Below, piece by piece: positions 5,930-10,409 of a stretch of DNA of 10,409 nt; position 1 is the stretch's first letter; every line of letters starts with the position of its first letter. The translations under genes were made by a program, and so were the position numbers. This stretch comes from Candidatus Hydrothermarchaeota archaeon (GTDB taxonomy: Archaea > Hydrothermarchaeota > Hydrothermarchaeia > Hydrothermarchaeales > WAQR01), in NCBI GenBank assembly GCA_015520145.1, contig WAQR01000134.1, positions 1 through 10,409 of the forward strand, written 5' to 3'. The notes below the pieces were generated by a model. It had not been told where the DNA came from, ran no database searches, and saw nothing but the letters and a program-made list of their open reading frames with translations.

Positions 5930-6375
5930 ACGAAACCGATAAAAGGATTTTAATAGAACTGCAAAACAATCTGCCGGTTGTAAAAGAGCCGTTTTTAGCT
6001 GTTGCCAGGAAGGTGGGGATTGATGAAGATACGTTCTTTAGGAGGGTTAGGAGACTCATCGACAGAGGTATTATTCGAAAGTTCGGGCTTCGAATAGATT
6101 CAAAGAAGGTTGGATTTAAAAGTACCCTTGTAGCACTCAAAGTACCGGAAGAGAAGCTTGATGAAACTGGTGAAAAGCTAAATGAGTTTGAGTTCGTCAC
6201 CCATAATTATGCCAGGGAGCATGAATACAATATCTGGTTCACGATAATCGAGAAAGACGAGGAGCGGCTGGAAAGGGCATTAAAACGTGTTGAAAGGGAG
6301 ATAGAATATGATGATATGCTAAACCTCCCTGTGCAGAGGAAATTCAAGATAAACGTAAGGTTCAATATAAAATGA
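5905..6375 (+). CDS. Siroheme decarboxylase subunit, AhbA/AhbB-like (Lrp/AsnC fold)
   Basis: A 156-residue protein with an N-terminal winged helix (residues about 9-65, DETDKRILIELQ onward) and an Lrp/AsnC-type ligand domain. The diagnostic stretch VTHNYAREHEYNIWFT (98-113) and the end LPVQRKFKINVRFNI (141-155) match siroheme decarboxylases. In these, His residues such as those at 100 and 106 take part in decarboxylating the acetate side chains of siroheme to didecarboxysiroheme in the alternative heme pathway. Characterised enzymes are AhbA/AhbB pairs and only one subunit is present here, so the partner should be elsewhere or this one acts as a homomer. I cannot tell AhbA from AhbB by eye. 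An ATG at 5920 (five residues later) is an alternative start. The coding region overlaps the deacetylase at its start and CobS by four bases (ATGA) at its end. A plain transcription factor is less likely given the motif. Confidence 0.85.
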   Translation: MDRFKMELDETDKRILIELQNNLPVVKEPFLAVARKVGIDEDTFFRRVRRLIDRGIIRKFGLRIDSKKVGFKSTLVALKVPEEKLDETGEKLNEFEFVTHNYAREHEYNIWFTIIEKDEERLERALKRVEREIEYDDMLNLPVQRKFKINVRFNIK

Positions 6376-7091
6376 AAAGCGTACTCGGTTTTCTGACCAT
6401 AATCCCTGCTGGCAGGAGTGATATCGAAGACGCTGCCAGGTCAATGTGGATATTCCCTGTTATCGGGGCGGTTATTGCATTTATCGCAGCTCTTGCAGGC
6501 ACATATCTGGAGGTGATATTTCCATTAAGTATATCTATGGCACTGACGATTTTTATACTCCTCTGTCTTACAGGGTTTCACCATCTCGATGGCCTGCTGG
6601 ATTTTGGTGATGCACTCATGTACCGGGGCACAATCGAGGAGAGGCGGCGGGTACTAAAGGATGTCAATACAGGTGTCGGCGGATTTGCGCTCGGATTTTT
6701 TGTCATCCTTCTTACATATCTGGCATTGGTCGAGATACGGGTGGCGGCAGACAGGTTAGTTCCTGCATTGGTTACAGCCGAGGTATGTGCAAAATTCTCG
6801 ATGGTACAGGGGGCATATACAGGGAGGGCGGCCTATGATGGTATGGGCAGCTCATTTGTAAAATCAATGAAAAAGAATCATAAGATGTTTCTGCTCTCAG
6901 AATTTATATTTCTTGGTATTGTATTTGCCCTAAACGGGAGTCTTGGCATTAGTATAGCGGTGCTGACAATATTGACTGCGTATATCCTGACCTGGATATC
7001 TGATATGGCTCTTGGTGGTGTATCCGGGGACGTGTTCGGTGCGATGAACGAGATAACAAGGATGGCCGTCCTCCTGCTGCTGGTATTGTGA
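6372..7091 (+). CDS. cobS: Adenosylcobinamide-GDP ribazoletransferase (cobalamin synthase)
   Basis: A 239-residue integral membrane enzyme with about six hydrophobic segments. It joins adenosylcobinamide-GDP to alpha-ribazole (or its phosphate) in the last steps of coenzyme B12 assembly. Family signatures are TGFHHLDGLLDFGDALM (residues 67-83, with the acidic residues Asp73, 77 and 80 expected to bind metal), LKDVNTGVGGFALG (95-108) and GGVSGDVFGAMNEITR (215-230). The common bacterial form is TGGLHLDG; here it is TGFHHLDG. Length is normal. The start ATG overlaps the Ahb stop. Only a weak AAGG (6357-6360) precedes it, so translation is probably coupled. CobY, which makes its GDP-activated substrate, is the next gene, after a 79-base gap filled with short repeats. 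Confidence 0.93.
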   Translation: MKSVLGFLTIIPAGRSDIEDAARSMWIFPVIGAVIAFIAALAGTYLEVIFPLSISMALTIFILLCLTGFHHLDGLLDFGDALMYRGTIEERRRVLKDVNTGVGGFALGFFVILLTYLALVEIRVAADRLVPALVTAEVCAKFSMVQGAYTGRAAYDGMGSSFVKSMKKNHKMFLLSEFIFLGIVFALNGSLGISIAVLTILTAYILTWISDMALGGVSGDVFGAMNEITRMAVLLLLVL

Positions 7092-7145
7092 CGTAGTATT
7101 GTGACGTGTGACGTGATGTTATGGCGGTATGCGGGTATTGTGACG
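7083..7145. repeat. Three copies of GTATTGTGACG between cobS and cobY
   Basis: Exact copies lie at 7083-7093, 7096-7106 and 7135-7145, plus a partial TGTGACG at 7107-7113. The first copy contains the cobS stop codon, so the spacer looks as if it grew by duplication of the gene's own end. A regulatory role in the middle of an operon is possible but nothing supports it directly. Confidence 0.8.
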
Positions 7146-7170
7146 GCATGAAATAGTGGTGGTATGAAAT

Positions 7171-7902
7171 ATGAAATTTACAGGATTGGTCATGGCAGGA
7201 GGACGCGGCACAAGGCTTGGTAGAGTGATAGATAGAGTGATAGATAGAGAGACAGGTCGAGAGGTAAGTAGAGAGATAGAAAAGCCCATTTTAATATTAA
7301 ATAGCAGGCCGCTAATCGATTACTCTCTCACTGCAATTGAAGGAGCAAGGTCGGTTGGGAGCGTCTACGTGGTGACAAGCCCTCATACAAGAGAAACAGA
7401 ACGCTTTATTAAACGCTTTATTGAAGAGAGGATGGAGATCAGGGAGAGGAAAGGGAGGGAAGAGAGGAGAGGGAGGAGAGAAATGCAGAGGGAAATCCAG
7501 GAGAAGCACATCCAGGTAATAAGAGCACCCGGGAGAGGTTATGTCTTTGACCTCAATTATGTGCTTGAGAAACTGGGGCTTGGAAAAACTGTTGTAATCC
7601 CTTCAGACCTCCCACTTGTGAGATCTGAGGATATCGATTGGGTCATAGAAGAATATGAAAGACTGGGCAGGTCATCTTTACAGGTGGTGCTGCCTGCTGA
7701 GGTTTTTAAAGATCTTGGCATCACCCCGACCATGGTGAAAGGCGGCTATGTCCCTGCCGGGATAAATATTGTTGACGGAAAAAATTTAAATGAGAATGAT
7801 GAAGCCCTGTGTATCACAGACAAAATAGAGCTGGCGATGAATATAAATACTTTAGAGGATTTAAGAGTCTTAGAGGAGGTATTAGATGCCAATCAGCAAT
7901 GA
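7171..7902 (+). CDS. cobY: Adenosylcobinamide-phosphate guanylyltransferase, with two insertions
   Basis: Transfers GMP from GTP to adenosylcobinamide phosphate, supplying the substrate for CobS; this is the archaeal replacement for bacterial CobU. Signatures are MAGGRGTRLG (8-17), EKPILIL (37-43), LIDYSL (48-53), VTSPHTRETE (68-77), GRGYVFDLNYVL (121-132), VIPSDLPL (142-149) and VPAGINIV (194-201), in the same order as in Methanocaldococcus CobY. That enzyme is near 200 residues and this one has 243. The excess is two Arg/Glu-rich stretches. One (about residues 18-36) lies between the nucleotide-binding loop and EKP. The other (about 85-110) lies after the SPHT strand. Neither is likely to be catalytic; both look like expanded simple repeats on the surface. 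GGTGGT at 7158-7163 supports the ATG. The end overlaps the next gene by 17 bases. Confidence 0.9.
   Translation: MKFTGLVMAGGRGTRLGRVIDRVIDRETGREVSREIEKPILILNSRPLIDYSLTAIEGARSVGSVYVVTSPHTRETERFIKRFIEERMEIRERKGREERRGRREMQREIQEKHIQVIRAPGRGYVFDLNYVLEKLGLGKTVVIPSDLPLVRSEDIDWVIEEYERLGRSSLQVVLPAEVFKDLGITPTMVKGGYVPAGINIVDGKNLNENDEALCITDKIELAMNINTLEDLRVLEEVLDANQQ
7221..7256 (+). repeat. 12-bp in-frame tandem duplication within cobY
   Basis: TAGAGTGATAGA occurs at 7221-7232 and 7233-7244, followed by a diverged third unit (7245-7256). It encodes the repeated RVID RVID segment that forms the first CobY insertion. The unit is a multiple of three, so its growth keeps the frame. Confidence 0.85.
7441..7483 (+). 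repeat. 43-base pure purine tract in cobY
   Basis: Every base from 7441 to 7483 is A or G. It encodes most of the second Arg/Glu-rich insertion (RERKGREERRGRREM). Such tracts can slip during replication and can adopt triplex structures; whether this one does is unknown. Confidence 0.85.
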
Positions 7903-8164
7903 GTTGTTAGAAATCCTGGCATGCCCGATTGACAAAGAGGACATCGAGTACAGAAAAGATGAAGATTTCTTTTACTGCAGGAAGTGCGATATCAGATATT
8001 ACAGGAAGGGTGTGGGAGAGTTGAAAACCTGCCCGAAATGCAACGGGACTCCTGAGACAATTAAAGGAGAGGTCTTGTTGTGTACAAAGTGTAAGAGATG
8101 GTATCCGATAATAGATGATATCCCGCACATGCTTCCTGACGAACTTAGAGATGACCTGGTGTAG
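7886..8164 (+). CDS. Trm112-like small zinc protein with an inserted zinc ribbon
   Basis: A 92-residue protein. The two ends match the Trm112 (UPF0434/DUF343) family: LLEILACPID at 7-16 and LLCTKCKRWYPIIDDIPHMLPDE at 64-86. Members are usually about 60 residues and in eukaryotes and archaea act as partner proteins that stabilise or activate methyltransferases for tRNA and translation factors. Here the usual CPxC is CPID, so the second zinc ligand is missing or replaced by Asp16. About 30 residues are inserted, holding two more CxxC pairs (Cys31/34 and Cys49/52) like a second zinc ribbon. Together with Cys66/69 this gives seven Cys. GAGGAGGT at 7873-7880, five bases before the ATG, is one of the best ribosome sites in the window. 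It is the last gene of the plus-strand operon. Which methyltransferase it serves is unknown. Confidence 0.75.
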   Translation: MPISNELLEILACPIDKEDIEYRKDEDFFYCRKCDIRYYRKGVGELKTCPKCNGTPETIKGEVLLCTKCKRWYPIIDDIPHMLPDELRDDLV

Positions 8165-8179
8165 GGTTCCAGGATGCCC

Positions 8180-8232
8180 CTGAATGCTCTGAATGCCGCA
8201 TTTAAATGGGGCAACAGATGGGAACAGATGGG
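8180..8232. repeat. Two short tandem duplications upstream of the beta-propeller gene
   Basis: CTGAATGC occurs at 8180-8187 and 8189-8196. AACAGATGGG occurs at 8213-8222 and, directly adjoining, 8223-8232. They lie between the Trm112-like stop and the promoter of the surface protein. The second pair ends about a dozen bases before the TATA box and could be an upstream binding site. Confidence 0.75.
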
Positions 8233-8244
8233 GTAACAAAACAA

Positions 8245-8257
8245 TAGATATATATAA
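8245..8257 (+). promoter_or_regulatory. TATA box of the beta-propeller gene
   Basis: TAGATATATATAA is a good archaeal TATA box and predicts a transcription start near 8275, a leader of about 40 bases, and separate expression from the operon to its left. A second candidate, GTTATAAAAG at 8282-8291, would make a nearly leaderless transcript. Confidence 0.55.
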
Positions 8258-8317
8258 GCAGGAGAAAAAATAATTTCCAATGTTATAAAAGAGATAAGAG
8301 ATGGAGGAAAGAGAAGA

Positions 8318-10039
8318 ATGAGATTATATATCCCTACGCTGGTGTTTCTGATACTCATATCAGGCAATGTGTTTGCAACAGAACTGACAGAGGAATTCGA
8401 AAAAGAGTATATCTCCCTGGGTGCGGTTACAGGGACGGCGAGTTCTGTTATCATGATCCACGTGGACTCGGATTCTGACGGGAAGCCGGATTCAGTGGCG
8501 ATGCTGTATAATGACGGTTCAAGGCTTGACCTAATCGATTTCAACGGTGCGAGGAAGTGGGCAAAAGACGTCAAGCCACCTCTAAATAAAGTCGGGGCAC
8601 TGGTTACAGCAGACTTAAATGGTGACGGGATTTCAAATGATATAATAGTCGGTGCGCAGAATGTTACTGCATTTGATTCGGATGGTCAGAAACTCTGGTC
8701 ATTTAAACCTGCTGCGTCTGCATATTCCCTTGCAAGCGGTGACATCAATTCTGATGGTAAGGATGAGGTCATTGTGGGAGGGTTTAAGAATATCTATGCC
8801 CTGGATTCTGCCGGCCGGCATATCTGGAGTTTCCCGATAGACGACACTTCAAGCGCAATAGCACTTGCAGACCTGGACAGTGATGGAAAGATTGACAGCA
8901 TAGTTGCAGGCGGATTATATGCATTTTATATCATTGGTTTAGACGGGAAAGGGAAATGGACAAAAGGGACTGGAGAGGCAGGGCGGATATCTTCTATCAT
9001 CACAGCGGACCTGGATTCTGATGGGTACCTGAGCGATATAATAGTAGGTCACCTTGACGGAACTATAACCGCCTACAATTCTAAAAAGGAAACACTCTGG
9101 ACAGTTGAAAAACCTGTACTCGAGGATCCGACTCTGTATCCTATTGACATGGATGGATATGGTTATCTTAACCATGTCCTGGTGAAATCTGAAAAGTCCG
9201 TGCGTGTATATGTCCTGACGCCAGGCGGCCAGGACAGGTTCCCGCCGATATATGCAAAGTCGGTTGCACCGGTTGATTTCGATTCTGACGGGAGACCTGA
9301 AAGCCTTATCGCCGGGTCAAGTGTTAAGATTTTCGCATACAATTCCAACAGGGTTCAGGTGGGGTACTACATGGATGATGATAAAAAGATATTCCCATAC
9401 AACCGCACAGGTGCAGATGCTTTAATATCTATTGATTATGACGGCGACGGATTTCTGGATGATGTGATGGGTGTTGCAGGAAAGACTAATACACTATTTA
9501 TCCTGGAGCATAAGTCGGTAGTGGATACTGACAAAGATGATGATGGATTATCGAATAAAGACGAAGTTGATATATATGGTACTGATCCAAACAAGGCAGA
9601 TACAGACGGGGATGGATGGGATGACGGCCAGGAAATCACCGCAGGGACAGACCCTCTAAATAAGGATACCGACGGCGACGGGATCTGGGACTCCCAGGAC
9701 CCGAATCCTCTGATATCTGCCGGAGAGACTCCAAAACATGATGTCACAGGAAATATCACAGAGACTACCACCCCACCACCATCAGAAGTCGATACCGACG
9801 GCGACGGCCTGACCGATGAGCAGGAAAGGACATTAAAGACAAATCCATATAATCCAGATACAGACGGTGACGGGATAATCGATTCAAAAGATGCAAACCC
9901 CCTCGTACCGCAGGAGGAGGCAAAAGGGATTCCAACAGCCTGGATTGTCGGTGGTGTAATCATCCTGATACTGATTGGCGGTATCATCGTGTTTGTATTG
10001 AGAGGAAAGAAAGAGGAAGAGGATGAATGGGGAAAATAG
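8318..10039 (+). CDS. Exported FG-GAP beta-propeller protein with calcium repeats and C-terminal anchor
   Basis: A 573-residue surface protein. Residues 1-20 form a signal peptide (MRLYIPTLVFLILISGNVFA). Eight FG-GAP/VCBS-like blades follow, each with a calcium-binding D-x-D/N-x-D-G loop, at about residues 50, 98, 141, 184, 230, 276, 319 and 372; the sixth (IDMDGYGYLNHVLV) is degenerate. Five thrombospondin-3-like loops come next (DTDKDDDGLSNKDE 403-416, DTDGDGWDDGQE 428-439, DTDGDGIWDSQD 450-461, DTDGDGLTDEQE 492-503, DTDGDGIIDSKD 514-525), interrupted by a Thr/Pro linker (481-489). A membrane helix (542-562) and the charged tail RGKKEEEDEWGK hold it on the cell surface. Blade sequences such as QKLWSFKP also recall PQQ-like propellers. 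No catalytic residues are visible; adhesion or binding of a ligand is the likely role. GGAGG at 8303-8307, ten bases before the ATG, serves as ribosome site. Confidence 0.85.
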   Translation: MRLYIPTLVFLILISGNVFATELTEEFEKEYISLGAVTGTASSVIMIHVDSDSDGKPDSVAMLYNDGSRLDLIDFNGARKWAKDVKPPLNKVGALVTADLNGDGISNDIIVGAQNVTAFDSDGQKLWSFKPAASAYSLASGDINSDGKDEVIVGGFKNIYALDSAGRHIWSFPIDDTSSAIALADLDSDGKIDSIVAGGLYAFYIIGLDGKGKWTKGTGEAGRISSIITADLDSDGYLSDIIVGHLDGTITAYNSKKETLWTVEKPVLEDPTLYPIDMDGYGYLNHVLVKSEKSVRVYVLTPGGQDRFPPIYAKSVAPVDFDSDGRPESLIAGSSVKIFAYNSNRVQVGYYMDDDKKIFPYNRTGADALISIDYDGDGFLDDVMGVAGKTNTLFILEHKSVVDTDKDDDGLSNKDEVDIYGTDPNKADTDGDGWDDGQEITAGTDPLNKDTDGDGIWDSQDPNPLISAGETPKHDVTGNITETTTPPPSEVDTDGDGLTDEQERTLKTNPYNPDTDGDGIIDSKDANPLVPQEEAKGIPTAWIVGGVIILILIGGIIVFVLRGKKEEEDEWGK

Positions 10040-10059
10040 ACATCTAATAATAATGAAAG

Positions 10060-10409
10060 ATGACACTCGACGAATACCTGAAAAAGAGAGATTTTAAAAC
10101 AACACCAGAGCCAGGTGGAGAGGTTGAGTGGAAGGATGATGACAGCAGGTACAGCAGGATATTCGTTGTACAAAGGCACGATGCCACACATCTGCATTAT
10201 GACTTAAGACTCTCGATGGATGGGGTACTGAGGAGCTGGGCTGTGCCGAAAACACCGCCTGTAAAAAAAGGAGAGAAGCGGCTTGCGATTAGAACAGAGG
10301 ACCACCCGATTGCATACGCTGATTTTGAGGGCAATATCCCGGAAGGCGAGTACGGTGCAGGGAGTGTCAGGATATGGGACAGAGGGACGTATGATATGGA
10401 GGATAGAAA
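10060..10409 (+). CDS. Stand-alone LigD-type 3'-phosphoesterase (PE domain), cut by window end
   Basis: The first 116 residues of a DNA end-processing enzyme; the gene runs off the window. The sequence FVVQRHDATHLHYDLRL (35-51), followed by GVLRSWAVPKTPP (55-67), LAIRTEDHPIAYADFEG (75-91) and IPEGEYGAGSVRIWDRGTYD (93-112), matches the PE domain of bacterial DNA ligase D. His40, His46, Asp48, Arg50 and His82 keep the exact spacing of the Pseudomonas LigD metal and active-site residues (His42, His48, Asp50, Arg52, His84, from memory). The expected job is Mn-dependent removal of 3'-terminal ribonucleotides or phosphates before ligation. It starts only 10-20 residues before the domain, so no ligase or polymerase precedes it; such lone PE proteins are known in archaea. 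The ATG at 10060 is the only start in this frame near the domain. The gene follows the propeller stop by 20 bases, with a weak ribosome site (GAAAG). Confidence 0.88.
   Translation, partial: MTLDEYLKKRDFKTTPEPGGEVEWKDDDSRYSRIFVVQRHDATHLHYDLRLSMDGVLRSWAVPKTPPVKKGEKRLAIRTEDHPIAYADFEGNIPEGEYGAGSVRIWDRGTYDMEDR

Noticed and set aside
8301..8321. Six-codon mini-ORF (MEEREE, then TGA) overlapping the propeller start codon
   Set aside because: It consists of the purine-rich ribosome binding region itself; a regulatory leader peptide is possible, though nothing separates it from chance.
7999..8574. Minus-strand open frame of 191 residues opposite the Trm112-like gene and the propeller start
   Set aside because: It crosses a clear promoter and ribosome site on the other strand and has low-complexity composition.
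9436..10197. Long minus-strand open frame (253 residues) opposite the propeller gene
   Set aside because: It is Ser/Pro-rich sequence produced by the antisense of DTDGDG codons, with no start context. The plus-strand gene has a clear signal peptide, repeats and anchor.

Overview
The window looks like a piece of a euryarchaeal chromosome, most likely from the methanogen / ANME / alkane-oxidiser side of the group. This is inferred from the gene set, not from a marker gene. The archaeal signs are a CobY-type (not CobU-type) cobinamide guanylyltransferase, an Ahb-type siroheme decarboxylase subunit, remains of a PGF-pre-PGF surface protein, a stand-alone LigD-type 3'-phosphoesterase, TATA-box promoters, oligo-T termination and GGTGGTG-type ribosome binding sites.

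Left part (1-930): a short coiled-coil gene built from a recently amplified 42-bp repeat is followed in the same reading frame by a dead gene. That relic still shows the end of a PGF-pre-PGF domain, a Thr/Pro linker and a C-terminal sorting segment, but carries three different in-frame stop codons. A small unknown gene on the minus strand converges on it.

Centre-left (969-4985, minus strand): a three-gene operon that I consider the main item. Its first gene encodes an 841-residue protein joining a PqqD-like domain, a radical SAM/SPASM enzyme and a complete ArsM-type arsenite methyltransferase. It is followed at once by a CofC-like nucleotidyl/glycosyltransferase (TIGR04282/DUF2064 type) and a family 2 glycosyltransferase. 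Methylation, a radical SAM step and sugar transfer are the three kinds of chemistry used in arsenosugar synthesis, so the operon reads as a condensed archaeal organoarsenical pathway. A perfect 10-1-10 inverted repeat lies where transcription should begin, which suggests a repressor site.

Centre-right (5213-8164, plus strand): a divergent, tightly packed run of a membrane-anchored DUF2334 deacetylase, an AhbA/AhbB-like siroheme decarboxylase subunit, CobS, CobY and a Trm112-like zinc protein. Three of the five serve tetrapyrrole metabolism (heme and cobalamin). CobY carries two Arg/Glu-rich insertions that look like simple-repeat expansion, and the Trm112-like protein has an extra zinc ribbon.

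Right end (8318-10409, plus strand): an exported, membrane-anchored beta-propeller protein with eight FG-GAP-like blades and five thrombospondin-3-like calcium motifs, then the start of the 3'-phosphoesterase gene, cut by the window edge.

Short tandem duplications recur in the poorly constrained parts of the window: 42 bp, 12 bp, 11 bp, 10 bp and 8 bp units. They seem to be a habit of this genome.
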